From the NCBI RefSeq assembly GCF_014855515.1, contig NZ_JACYFK010000001.1:1798001-1862000 (forward strand): a stretch of 64,000 bases of DNA, written 5' to 3'. The notes beneath the pieces were generated by a model. The model saw nothing but the letters and a program-made list of their open reading frames with translations. It searched no databases and had not been told where the DNA came from. Made by a program: the position numbers and the translations under genes. Shown piece after piece: positions 1 to 9,248 of the stretch (its first letter is position 1; each line of letters begins with the position of its first letter). The stretch comes from Euzebyella marina (lineage in GTDB: Bacteria; Bacteroidota; Bacteroidia; Flavobacteriales; Flavobacteriaceae).

Positions 1-903
1 TATGCTGCGATACTCGTTTGTTTTATCGCTGTAGGAATTTATATGTTCACCAGACAAGAGAATGAACTGAGCCCTCAAATTCCCGCAACGGAAAATGTAA
101 TCACGCTCGAACATTCGAACGGTCAGGTCGAGGAGATATCCGAATCTGGCAACCTTTCAATTAAGAGTAAAAGCGGCGAGGTAATCGCACAGCAGTCGGG
201 CAACAAAATAAGTTTCAACTCCCAAGCTGCCTCCAATGAAAAAGTAGAATACAGTACCATCACGGTTCCGTATGGCAAAAATATAACCTTGGCGCTCTCT
301 GATAGTACCGAAGTCATCATGAATGCAGGAAGCCGTATGACTTTTCCCAACCGATTCAGAACAGGGTACAAGCGGAAGGTGAAACTTTCCGGCGAAGCCT
401 TTTTTAAGGTGGCTCATGATGAAAAACATCCGTTTATTGTTGGTTTAGATAGCTTAGACGTTCAGGTTTTAGGAACTGCTTTTAATGTAGCTAACTATAC
501 TGAAGATGCTACTACAGAGGTTGTTTTGGTAAATGGATCGGTCGAACTGGTGCCCACTACAGAAAGGGTTGCGAAGGTGTTGTTAAAGCCTGGCTTTAAA
601 GGCACTTTTTATAAAAACAGTTCAAGAATCGAAACGGCAGAAGTACCTACCGATTTATATACTTCTTGGGTAAATGGGTATGTGGTCTTTAGAAACGCCC
701 CTTTCAAGAACATTCTACAAAAGCTTGAAAGGCATTACAATGTTACCATCAATAACCCCGAGGGGCACTTGGTAGATGAAAAATTCAATGCTACCATAGA
801 TGTGCAACATGAAACGATCAGTGAGGTGCTCGATTATTTCAGCAAAATTCACAATATCAAGTTTCAGGTCAATGATGACCAAATAACAATTTTAAAAAAA
901 TGA
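1..903 (+). CDS. FecR-family anti-sigma factor (5' end missing)
   Basis: Membrane-bound anti-sigma regulator that normally holds an ECF sigma factor until a TonB-dependent receptor signals. The frame is open to the window edge, and its first residues (AAILVCFIAVGIY) form a membrane segment, so the cytoplasmic sigma-binding part lies upstream of the window. The ATG at 43 is internal. After the membrane segment come a FecR domain (key stretches VPYGKN, LSGEAFFKV, VLGTAFNV) and a C-terminal DUF4974-type domain (FRNAPFKNILQKLERHYNV). It stands 143 bases before a SusC gene whose product carries an STN signalling domain, the usual arrangement for sigma/anti-sigma control of a SusCD locus. The sigma factor gene is presumably just upstream. 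Family assignment is strong; its control of this locus is inferred from position. Confidence 0.93.
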   Translation, partial: YAAILVCFIAVGIYMFTRQENELSPQIPATENVITLEHSNGQVEEISESGNLSIKSKSGEVIAQQSGNKISFNSQAASNEKVEYSTITVPYGKNITLALSDSTEVIMNAGSRMTFPNRFRTGYKRKVKLSGEAFFKVAHDEKHPFIVGLDSLDVQVLGTAFNVANYTEDATTEVVLVNGSVELVPTTERVAKVLLKPGFKGTFYKNSSRIETAEVPTDLYTSWVNGYVVFRNAPFKNILQKLERHYNVTINNPEGHLVDEKFNATIDVQHETISEVLDYFSKIHNIKFQVNDDQITILKK

Positions 904-1046
904 AGAAAGTATGAAATAACACTCTAACAAGGTTGCTCGTAAAAAGGGGTAGCCATGATCGAACAAAAAGAAAAATCGGAGGATGTTCGCACCACCCCCC
1001 GATTATAAGCGATTATTAAAAATAACCACTCTAGACATTCAAAATT

Positions 1047-4000
1047 ATGAAAAAACGGTTGAATTCCGTAGGACAAAAGTCCTGCCTATTCAAATTACAG
1101 ATGAAATTATCGCTACTACTCATTACGATGACGATTGCGATGCAAGCCAAAACAACTTATTCCCAAAACAGAATCACACTTGATTTGGAGAATGTTACCC
1201 TTTCAAGGGTAATAGATGAGATTGAAGCCAATACCGAATTCAAGTTTATTTTCAACTCTGAATTGGTAAATACAGAACGGGTTCTAAGCTTGAGCGTACG
1301 CAACGGAGAAATTAAGAAAGTACTGAACATGGTGTTCAGGCAGAATCCGAATGTCGCTTACGAAATCTATCGCGACAAAATTTTATTATTACCAAGTAAG
1401 TCGACAAGCCCAAGTGGTGTAACGACTAATGCTCCACCGCAAGAAGAAGTTGAGGTCAACGGAACTATTCTTGACGATCAAGGCACGCCGTTGGCGGGTG
1501 TCAACATTGTTGAAAAGGGCACCGGTAACGGACAGATTTCCGATTTCGATGGCAACTTTACTATCAGCGTAGCAGACCGAGAGTCTGTGTTGGTATTCAG
1601 TTATTTAGGCTTTGAAACAAAAGAAGTTTTGGTCGGTGATGCCACACAATTGGATGTTGTGTTAAAAGAAAGTGCCCAAGGCTTAGAAGAAGTCGTTGTG
1701 GTCGGTTATGGTTCGGTCAACAGAAGCGATTTGACCGGTTCGGTATCGACTGTTGATTCTGAAGAACTGACCGCTTTGCCTACCACTGATGTTCAACAAG
1801 CCTTAAAAGGTAGGTCGGCCGGTGTTAGGGTAACCCAAAATTCAGGTCAGCCCGGATCTTCTGTTCAAATTCAAATTAGGGGGGGTAACTCTTACCTGGG
1901 GGACAATAACCCATTATATGTGGTAGACGGCTTTCCGATTACGGGAGGAATAGATTTTCTGAACCCGTCTGACATTGAAACGATTGATATACTAAAAGAT
2001 GCTTCTGCTACGGCCATTTACGGTTCTCGTGGTGCCAATGGTGTGGTAATGATTACCACCAAAAAAGGAAAAAAAGGGCAGCGTGGTGTTGTTGACGTTC
2101 AGAGCTACTATGGCGTTCAGAACGTAATGAAAACCTATGATTTACTGAACTCACGTCAGTTTGCCGAAATGGCAAATGTGGCAGCGGTTAATGAAGGTCT
2201 TTCAGAACCTTTTGATTTAAATAATTTGCCCAATGTAGAAACCGATTGGCAAGATGAGATTTTTAGGGCGGCCCCGATTCAAAGTCATACCTTGACATTT
2301 TCGGGAGGTAGCGAAAATTCTTCTTATTCAGCATCTGCAAACTATTTTGAGCAAGAAGGCACCATATTGAATACGGGTCAGCGAAGGGGTTCAATTCGTC
2401 TGTCTTTAGATAATCAGGTGAATGACTGGATTCGTCTTAGCGCCAATACAGTGTTAACAAGGTCTAGGGTAAACCGGGCCAATGTTAACAATGGTAATGC
2501 AGGTAATAATATCTGGTCTGCAACCCTACAGGCCCCTCCTACAGTGTCCCCTTTTGATGCTGAGGGTAATTACAACGAAATCGATTTCTATGATTTTAGC
2601 CCTGTATCTATCAGCAATCCGTTGCTTTATACAGAGATTAAAGATCAGGCGCTTACCTCAAAGATTTTAGGAAATATTGCTGTCGAGTTTGAGCTTTACG
2701 ATAGACTCAAGTTAAAGGTGTTGGGTGGTACTGAGCAAGAATTTAGAGAGAATAACTATTACTCGCCATCGCTTTTGGTCAAACGAACTCCGCAGGGTTC
2801 TGCAAGCTTCAATATGTTCAGGGGAATTTCATATCTGAATGAGAATACCTTATCATATGACGCTACCATTGGTGAAGATGATCGATTATCAGCTGTAGCC
2901 GGTTTTACGGTACAGACATTTAGAGGAAAGACCAATGGGTCAAGTGCCACGGGGTTTTCTACCGATATTTTGCAGGACAATGCCCTGGGTATAGCTGAGA
3001 GTACCTTACCAAATTCAAGTGATGTAAGCGACTGGAAACTTTACTCTTGGTTAGGTAGGGTCAACTATAGCCTGAACAATAAATATTTGTTTACCGCCAG
3101 CGTGAGGGCCGACGGTTCATCACGTTTTGGTGATAACAATAAATGGGGTGTCTTCTCTTCCGGATCTTTCGCTTGGCGATTGAGCAATGAAGAATTTCTT
3201 TCGAACTGGGAAGCGTTATCAGACCTTAAACTACGGGTCGGTTACGGTGAAACGGGTAGTACCGCTATCAACCCATACCAATCTTTGAATACATTGGGTG
3301 AGGCCAGAACCACTTTCGGAGGATCAGATGTTGTCGGCTTTGCCAATGTTTCGGCCCCGAATCCTGACCTTAAATGGGAAACCACCGGTCAACTGGGTGC
3401 CGGTATCGATGCTTCATTTTTAAATGGTAAGTATCGCATCAATATTGACTATTACAAGAAAAACACCAAAGACCTTTTGGCTATCATTCCTCTTCCTGGA
3501 TCGACAGGTTTCACCTCGTTGGTAACCAATTTAGGAGAGATTCAGAATATGGGGATGGAATTTAGTCTAGGGGCTACTTTTGGAAAGGAAGATTTTACTT
3601 GGGATGTCAACGGACAGTTATCCTTTAATAAAAATGAAGTTATAACCATTGGTGAGGATATTTTTGGAGGTGCTTTGGATATTCCTTTCAACTCACCCGT
3701 GAACATTGCCCGTGAAGGAGAACCTCTCGGTATGTTCTATGGTTTTATTGAAGATGGCTATGATGACCAAGGGGTTATTCAATACCAAGACCTGAACAAT
3801 GATGGTGAGGTAACGAACGAAGACCAGACCATACTTGGCGGGCCTTATCCTGACTTTATCTATGCACTTAATTCCACTTTAAATTACAAGTCGCTAAGTC
3901 TCAATTTGTTTTTTGAGGGAAGTGAGGGTAATGAGCTTTTCTGGGCGACCGGAGGGTATATTGCCAACTCTTTCAGTACGGGTGGTAATCAAATCGTTGA

Positions 4001-4349
4001 TGTATATAACGACTACTGGACACCTCAAAATACCGATGCTGCTTATCCGGCACCAAGTGAGAACCGGGCGCAGTTGAGAACATCGGATAGATTTGTAAAA
4101 GACGCTTCTTATCTGAGGTTGAAAAACGTAAAGCTGGCCTATAACATTCCTGTTCAGAGCATCAAGCCGGCATTGGCGGCGTTACAGGTTTACATTAGTG
4201 CACAGAACGTATTTACGGTGACCGATTTTCCGGGTCTTGATCCAGATGTTAATACAAGGGGAGGTACAGGCGATTTGCGAATCGGTATTGCCCAGACTTC
4301 GTACCCTAGCTCAAGAACGATTACTCTTGGTATGAACTTGAAGCTTTGA
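1047..4349 (+). CDS. SusC/RagA-type TonB-linked outer-membrane transporter with STN domain
   Basis: Outer-membrane TonB-dependent channel that imports oligomers or other ligands captured by its SusD partner. The 1100-residue product has an N-terminal export signal (to about residue 40), then an STN domain (about 45-118, ITLDLENVTLSRVIDEIE), a carboxypeptidase-like beta-sandwich (about 136-215, VNGTILDDQGTPLAGV), a plug domain starting at LEEVVVVGYG, and a long beta-barrel. The STN domain contacts anti-sigma factors, which fits the FecR-like gene immediately upstream. The downstream SusD gene begins 24 bases after the stop, so the two are almost certainly cotranscribed. The ligand cannot be read from the sequence; the neighbours suggest something sulfated and acylated. 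Confidence 0.97.
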   Translation: MKKRLNSVGQKSCLFKLQMKLSLLLITMTIAMQAKTTYSQNRITLDLENVTLSRVIDEIEANTEFKFIFNSELVNTERVLSLSVRNGEIKKVLNMVFRQNPNVAYEIYRDKILLLPSKSTSPSGVTTNAPPQEEVEVNGTILDDQGTPLAGVNIVEKGTGNGQISDFDGNFTISVADRESVLVFSYLGFETKEVLVGDATQLDVVLKESAQGLEEVVVVGYGSVNRSDLTGSVSTVDSEELTALPTTDVQQALKGRSAGVRVTQNSGQPGSSVQIQIRGGNSYLGDNNPLYVVDGFPITGGIDFLNPSDIETIDILKDASATAIYGSRGANGVVMITTKKGKKGQRGVVDVQSYYGVQNVMKTYDLLNSRQFAEMANVAAVNEGLSEPFDLNNLPNVETDWQDEIFRAAPIQSHTLTFSGGSENSSYSASANYFEQEGTILNTGQRRGSIRLSLDNQVNDWIRLSANTVLTRSRVNRANVNNGNAGNNIWSATLQAPPTVSPFDAEGNYNEIDFYDFSPVSISNPLLYTEIKDQALTSKILGNIAVEFELYDRLKLKVLGGTEQEFRENNYYSPSLLVKRTPQGSASFNMFRGISYLNENTLSYDATIGEDDRLSAVAGFTVQTFRGKTNGSSATGFSTDILQDNALGIAESTLPNSSDVSDWKLYSWLGRVNYSLNNKYLFTASVRADGSSRFGDNNKWGVFSSGSFAWRLSNEEFLSNWEALSDLKLRVGYGETGSTAINPYQSLNTLGEARTTFGGSDVVGFANVSAPNPDLKWETTGQLGAGIDASFLNGKYRINIDYYKKNTKDLLAIIPLPGSTGFTSLVTNLGEIQNMGMEFSLGATFGKEDFTWDVNGQLSFNKNEVITIGEDIFGGALDIPFNSPVNIAREGEPLGMFYGFIEDGYDDQGVIQYQDLNNDGEVTNEDQTILGGPYPDFIYALNSTLNYKSLSLNLFFEGSEGNELFWATGGYIANSFSTGGNQIVDVYNDYWTPQNTDAAYPAPSENRAQLRTSDRFVKDASYLRLKNVKLAYNIPVQSIKPALAALQVYISAQNVFTVTDFPGLDPDVNTRGGTGDLRIGIAQTSYPSSRTITLGMNLKL

Positions 4350-4373
4350 TTAATCACCTAACAATTTAAAGAG

Positions 4374-5855
4374 ATGAAAAACAATATATTAGTAATAAGT
4401 GGCTTGATTTTAGGTCTGCTCTCATCTTCTTGTGAGGATGCTTTAACGGAGCAACCCGAAAGCCTTTTGGTCAAAGAAAATTTTTATAAGAATGAGACTG
4501 ATGCCTTTTCGGCATTGGCAGCGGTTTACGGAACTTTTCGCTCGGGCGGCGAACGTTATTTTCCGGTAACCTATTTTATGGCAACCCTTGAAAACAGGGC
4601 CGAATATTCAAATGGTAGAGGTAGTCAGGCCGGGTTTAGCAAATACGATGGCCCTTTGGACAATACCAGTCAAGAACGCGTGTTCGCGGCCTACAATGAT
4701 ATTTACTTGGGTATCAATCGTGCCAATTCTGTTATCAGTAATGTGGCCAAGATAGAAGATATGAACGATGACCTTCGGTCGCAATACGTGGCTGAAGCTA
4801 GGTTTCTAAGGGCATTTTTCTATATGAACCTGGTGAAATACTGGGGCGGTGTACCCTTGAGAACCGAAGAGTTTGTAAGCCTTGACCAAATTCCGGCGCC
4901 TAGGGCTTCCGTTCAAGAAGTTTGGGATTTCATTATTACCGAGCTCAATGCAGTGATTCCTGATTTGGCCGATACATTTTCTGATGCCGATGCGGGCCGT
5001 GCCACTTCGTGGGCTGCTAGAGCCGCTTTGGCCGATGCTTATCTGAATACCGAAGACTGGGCTTTGGCGGCAGAAACGGCCGATAATGTGATTGTAAATA
5101 GTCCTTACTCGTTTGTAGAGGTATCGGTGGCCGATGATTTTCTGAATATCTATGGTCCTGAGGTCATAACCCATTCCGAAGATATTTTTGCGGCCCATTA
5201 TTCCGAGACCAACGGTAATGATGTACCTCGCTTTATACATAGGGCGAACACTGGTTTCTCGGTGGGCGGTTTTCACGCTTGGCTGCCTGTAGAGAATTCT
5301 ATTTTGGGTTCTTGGGATATCAATGATTTGAGAAGACAATTCAGTTTGTATACCGAATACATTGATGAAAATGGAGAAGTACAGCAGTTGCCTGAAGATT
5401 CTCCGATTTTATTTCATAAGTATAGAGATGCCAACGCGCCAAGTGCACCTCAGAGTAGAAATAACATTCCTTTCTATAGGCTGCCTGAAATGTACTTGAT
5501 CTATGCCGAGGCCACTAGTGAGGCGAACGGAGGTCCAACCTCTTTGGCTACCGAAAGATTGAATATGGTTAGAAGAAGAGGTTACGGATTGCCACTGAAT
5601 ACAGCTTCTGCGGAAGATTATCCTGCCGGTATGTCTCCAAGCGGTTTTAAAGATGCTGTGCTAAATGAAAGGGTATATGAAATGAACCTTGAAATGAAAC
5701 GCTGGAACGATTTGTTAAGAACGGGTAGGGCGCAAGAACTGGTAGAGGCTACCGGTAAAACGTGGAGCGATGTGTCCCTGCTATTACCGTTGCCAGTTGA
5801 TGAAATAAACAATAATCCGGCCATGGGTCCTGAAGACCAGAATCCTGGCTATTAA
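4374..5855 (+). CDS. SusD/RagB-family nutrient-binding outer-membrane lipoprotein
   Basis: Surface lipoprotein that caps the SusC channel and binds the incoming ligand. The 493-residue protein starts with a lipoprotein signal (lipid-bearing cysteine at residue 20, SSSCED) and shows the family landmarks: an N-terminal TPR-like helical half (EARFLRAFFYMNLVKYWGG, a hallmark SusD stretch) and the C-terminal RagB/SusD region (IPFYRLPEMYLIYAEA, NERVYEMNLEMKRWNDLLR). It follows SusC by 24 bases and ends just before a strong intrinsic terminator at 5891-5925, so the downstream enzymes are likely expressed at a lower level by read-through or from a separate promoter. Family assignment is secure; the ligand is unknown. 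Confidence 0.97.
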   Translation: MKNNILVISGLILGLLSSSCEDALTEQPESLLVKENFYKNETDAFSALAAVYGTFRSGGERYFPVTYFMATLENRAEYSNGRGSQAGFSKYDGPLDNTSQERVFAAYNDIYLGINRANSVISNVAKIEDMNDDLRSQYVAEARFLRAFFYMNLVKYWGGVPLRTEEFVSLDQIPAPRASVQEVWDFIITELNAVIPDLADTFSDADAGRATSWAARAALADAYLNTEDWALAAETADNVIVNSPYSFVEVSVADDFLNIYGPEVITHSEDIFAAHYSETNGNDVPRFIHRANTGFSVGGFHAWLPVENSILGSWDINDLRRQFSLYTEYIDENGEVQQLPEDSPILFHKYRDANAPSAPQSRNNIPFYRLPEMYLIYAEATSEANGGPTSLATERLNMVRRRGYGLPLNTASAEDYPAGMSPSGFKDAVLNERVYEMNLEMKRWNDLLRTGRAQELVEATGKTWSDVSLLLPLPVDEINNNPAMGPEDQNPGY

Positions 5856-5890
5856 AGTTGATTACTGTTAGTTGATGTTAGTTTCTATGA

Positions 5891-5925
5891 ACCAGGCCGT
5901 TGTACCGGCGGTCTGGTTTTTGTTT
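5891..5925 (+). terminator. intrinsic terminator after susD
   Basis: A 9-bp stem (ACCAGGCCG at 5891-5899 pairing with CGGTCTGGT at 5909-5917, one G-T pair) is followed by a T-rich run. It sits between SusD and the sulfatase, whose start lies about 20 bases further on. It probably reduces transcription of the downstream enzyme genes relative to the SusCD pair. Confidence 0.75.
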
Positions 5926-5947
5926 TCATGAAATTCGAAACGGTCAA

Positions 5948-7498
5948 ATGAATTTAAGCAGAAGAAAAAAGAATTTTTTAAACCCAATACGCCTTCAGCA
6001 GCTTTTGGCGGTTATGGTACTGATTTGCTTTGTATCTTGTAGTCAGAGAGATACGAAGAAAGAGGTTCGGCCAAATGTAGTTTTTATTTTGGCTGATGAT
6101 TTAGGGTACGGTGATATTGGGGCATACAATGCCGACTCAAAGATACCGACCCCTAACCTTGATAAACTTGCATCTGAAGGTATAATGCTCGAAAATGCTT
6201 ATTGCCCAATTTCAGTTTGCTCGCCGACTAGATATGCTCTAATGACGGGCACCTATCCATGGCGAAGTTGGAACAAACACGGGGTGATGAGAAATTATGA
6301 GCCTTCGATGATGGATGCAGATATGATCACATTGGCAGAGATGTTCCAGCAATCAGGTTATTCGACCGGCGGTTTTGGTAAATGGCACCTAGGGGCCACT
6401 TTTCCCACGCTTGATGGTGAGAGACCGACCGGTTATGGTAAATTTTATGCCAAGAACAATGGCTCAAATCTAGATTTTTCTAAACCTATCAGTGACGGAC
6501 CTACTGACCATGGTTTTGAAAACTGGTATGGGTTTAGCTGCGCCAGTGAGTGTTGGGTATTTGAAAATGATATGGTTGATGCCTACCTCGAACATGACTA
6601 TTATACTGTGGACCAAGCGCCAGGCGCTGAAAATTTGACCTCATTGCCCATGAATAGTTTTCTCAACGTGATTACAGATAGGGCACTGAAGTTTGTTGGG
6701 GAAAATCAGGATAAAGGTGAAGAGCCTTTTTTCCTCTATTATGCGCCATATGTACCTCATGTGCCTTTGGCCGTTAGTGATTCTTTTTTAGGAAAAACGG
6801 AGGCCGGTCCATATGGTGATTATGTTCACGAACTTGACCATTATATTGGCAAGTTGTTGAAAGGCCTAGATGAGATGGGACTCAAAGAGAATACCATCGT
6901 ACTATTTGCGAGTGATAATGGTTCGGTTTTTCGAATGACCTATAAAGGTATGGAAGCTTCGGATGACAACAACAGGGTTCCAGGGCATTATATAGATACG
7001 GTCGGTACAAGTTTTTTACAAGAAAAAGACCTTACCGATAAACATATACCAAACGGAGAATTAAGAGGTTGGAAAAGAACTGCTTGGGAAGGTGGTGTTC
7101 GAACCCCATTTATCGCAAGTTGGCCCGGTCATTTTCCTGAGGGAACCACCAACAATACAATTTTTGCCCTTAACGACGTATTGCCAAGTCTAGGCTCATT
7201 ATTGGATTTTAAATTTCCTGAGGATTTCAAAATAGATGGGGTTGACCAATTTTCAGTTTGGGAAAACAAAAAGGGACCAAGAGAAGCCTTGGCCATACAA
7301 TCGGGTAACAATGTGTTCGGGTATCGTAAAAATGAATGGAAGTTGATAGTGATGCCTATGGGGCCTAAAGACAATAGAACGGGCCATTTTTACGAGTTGT
7401 ATAATCTTGAAGAAGACCCGCAAGAACGAACCAATTTGGCTGATAAACATCCCGATTTGGTTCAAGAACTGCATGAAGAATTAAAACAATACCTATAA
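5948..7498 (+). CDS. secreted sulfatase (arylsulfatase A-like, formylglycine type)
   Basis: Hydrolyses sulfate esters, probably on a sulfated saccharide, in the periplasm or at the cell surface. From the ATG at 5948 the protein has 516 residues; an earlier in-frame TTG at 5900 lies inside the terminator and was rejected. A lipoprotein signal ends at Cys31. The active-site signature CSPTR (91-95) has the cysteine that is converted to formylglycine. The metal site residues are Asp50-Asp51 and Asp323-Asn324, and Lys145-His147 (KWHLG) and His271 match sulfatase substrate and transition-state residues. The cysteine-type signature implies maturation by a formylglycine-generating enzyme or an anaerobic maturase encoded elsewhere. 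No glycoside hydrolase is beside it. Sulfatase identity is secure; substrate and S1 subfamily are not. Confidence 0.95.
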   Translation: MNLSRRKKNFLNPIRLQQLLAVMVLICFVSCSQRDTKKEVRPNVVFILADDLGYGDIGAYNADSKIPTPNLDKLASEGIMLENAYCPISVCSPTRYALMTGTYPWRSWNKHGVMRNYEPSMMDADMITLAEMFQQSGYSTGGFGKWHLGATFPTLDGERPTGYGKFYAKNNGSNLDFSKPISDGPTDHGFENWYGFSCASECWVFENDMVDAYLEHDYYTVDQAPGAENLTSLPMNSFLNVITDRALKFVGENQDKGEEPFFLYYAPYVPHVPLAVSDSFLGKTEAGPYGDYVHELDHYIGKLLKGLDEMGLKENTIVLFASDNGSVFRMTYKGMEASDDNNRVPGHYIDTVGTSFLQEKDLTDKHIPNGELRGWKRTAWEGGVRTPFIASWPGHFPEGTTNNTIFALNDVLPSLGSLLDFKFPEDFKIDGVDQFSVWENKKGPREALAIQSGNNVFGYRKNEWKLIVMPMGPKDNRTGHFYELYNLEEDPQERTNLADKHPDLVQELHEELKQYL

Positions 7499-7543
7499 CC
7501 AAATCAGTTCTTCTACCGAAGGAAGAACACTAATTTTATTAAA

Positions 7544-9229
7544 ATGAGTAATTTAAAATGGTCTGTCAAATTCTTGGCACTTGTTCTTTTTTTGATGGCC
7601 TTTGGCTGTAAAGAAGAGAAGTCGAAAGAAGAGAGCAATTCTGAGAGTTATACGGCAGATGTTATTGTATACGGCGGTACTTCCGCGGCTGTAACTGCAG
7701 CTGTACAGGTCAAAAAAATGGGAAAATCGGTCATTATGGTATCTCCTGACAAACATTTAGGAGGGCTATCTTCCTCTGGGTTGGGGTATACCGATACCGG
7801 TAATAAAGAAGTAATAGGAGGACTTTCCAGAGAATTCTACCAAAGAATTTACCAAAAGTACCAACAAGACAAAACTTGGCGTTGGCAGAAAAAAGACGAG
7901 TATGGCAACGTTGGGCAGGGCACGCCGGCAATTGATGGTAACAATAGAACCATGTGGATATTCGAACCACATGTAGCCGAACAGGTTTTCGAAGATTTTG
8001 TTTCAGAAAATGAGATACAGGTGTTTCGAGAAGAATATCTTGATAGGTCTAACGGTGTCGAGGTAACAGATGGAAGCATTACTATGATAACTACTCTTTC
8101 GGGCAAAGAGTTCAGCGCTCCTGTTTTTATAGACGCCACATATGAGGGCGATTTGATGGCGGCTGCAGGTGTAACCTTTACCATCGGTAGAGAGGCTGGT
8201 TCTACTTACGATGAAGAGTGGAACGGTATTCAAGTCGGTACCCTTCACCATCAACACCATTTCGGAAAAATGAATATTAGCCCCTATAAAGTTCCTGGTG
8301 ATAGCACCAGTGGTGTCGTTTATGGGGTGTCGACCGAGGATCCGGGAGAGCGGTTAGAGGCTGATAAAAGAGTGCAGGCTTACAACTTTAGAATGTGTCT
8401 TACCAAAGTGGATGAGAACCGAGTGCCCTTTGAAAAACCGGATGGTTATGATCCGGCACATTACGAGTTGTTGGCAAGGGTTTATGAAGCTGGCTGGGAC
8501 CAGACGTTCAATAAGTTTGACCCAATTCCGAATTTAAAGACAGATACCAATAATCACGGGCCTTATAGTACTGATTTTATTGGCGAGAATTATGACTATC
8601 CAGAAGCGAGTTACGAACGCAGGCGTGAAATCATTAAAGAGCATGAAGACTACCAAAAGGGTCTTATGTATTTTGTGGCCAACGATTCGCGAATTCCTGA
8701 AGAGGTTCAAAATGAATTTAAGCAATGGGGCTTGGCCAAAGATGAGTTTACAGATAATGGCAATTGGCCACATCAAATTTATGTTCGTGAAGCACGTAGA
8801 ATGATTGGTGAATATGTAATGACCGAGAATGATATTTTAGGTAATAGAGAAGTGCCCAACTCCATTGGAATGGGCTCTTACACGATGGATTCACATAACG
8901 TTCAGCGTTACATTACCCCTGAGGGTTATGTTCAAAATGAGGGTGATATAGGCGTTCATGCCAAAGAGCCTTATAAAATAGCGCTGGGCACCATTCTTCC
9001 TAAGAAAGAGGAAATTAAAAACCTAATTGTTCCGGTAGCCGTATCGAGCTCACATATTGCTTTTGGTTCCATACGTATGGAACCGGTGTTTATGATATTG
9101 GGTGAAAGTGCTGCTTCATTGGCTAGCTTGTCCATTGATCAGCAAAAACCTGTACAAGAAGTTACGTATACAGACTTGAGAGCAGTTTTGGAAAAAGATG
9201 GCCAAAGGTTGGAACTTCCTAAGGAATAA
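7544..9229 (+). CDS. exported FAD-dependent oxidoreductase (FAD_oxidored family), lipoprotein
   Basis: Predicted flavin oxidoreductase of the family often called xanthan-lyase-like or PF12831-type and common in carbohydrate loci of Bacteroidota and Planctomycetes. The 561-residue protein has a lipoprotein signal (LMAFGC, cysteine at 22) followed by a Rossmann dinucleotide-binding start (VIVYGGTSAAVTAAVQ) and the family stretch KHLGGLSSSGLGYTD. FIDATYEGDLMAAAGV is a second family-typical FAD-contact region. It lies 45 bases after the sulfatase in the same direction and 19 bases before a CstA-like carrier. The reaction and electron acceptor are unknown; oxidation of a sugar or polyol is inferred from context. 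A small inverted repeat (GTTCTTC at 7507 / GAAGAAC at 7522) lies in the spacer before it. Confidence 0.88.
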   Translation: MSNLKWSVKFLALVLFLMAFGCKEEKSKEESNSESYTADVIVYGGTSAAVTAAVQVKKMGKSVIMVSPDKHLGGLSSSGLGYTDTGNKEVIGGLSREFYQRIYQKYQQDKTWRWQKKDEYGNVGQGTPAIDGNNRTMWIFEPHVAEQVFEDFVSENEIQVFREEYLDRSNGVEVTDGSITMITTLSGKEFSAPVFIDATYEGDLMAAAGVTFTIGREAGSTYDEEWNGIQVGTLHHQHHFGKMNISPYKVPGDSTSGVVYGVSTEDPGERLEADKRVQAYNFRMCLTKVDENRVPFEKPDGYDPAHYELLARVYEAGWDQTFNKFDPIPNLKTDTNNHGPYSTDFIGENYDYPEASYERRREIIKEHEDYQKGLMYFVANDSRIPEEVQNEFKQWGLAKDEFTDNGNWPHQIYVREARRMIGEYVMTENDILGNREVPNSIGMGSYTMDSHNVQRYITPEGYVQNEGDIGVHAKEPYKIALGTILPKKEEIKNLIVPVAVSSSHIAFGSIRMEPVFMILGESAASLASLSIDQQKPVQEVTYTDLRAVLEKDGQRLELPKE

Positions 9230-9248
9230 ATATAATTAAGACGCCAAT

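Noticed and set aside
5900-5947. Upstream TTG start of the sulfatase
   Set aside because: It lies inside the terminator hairpin and adds a leader before a normal lipoprotein signal; the ATG at 5948 is preferred.
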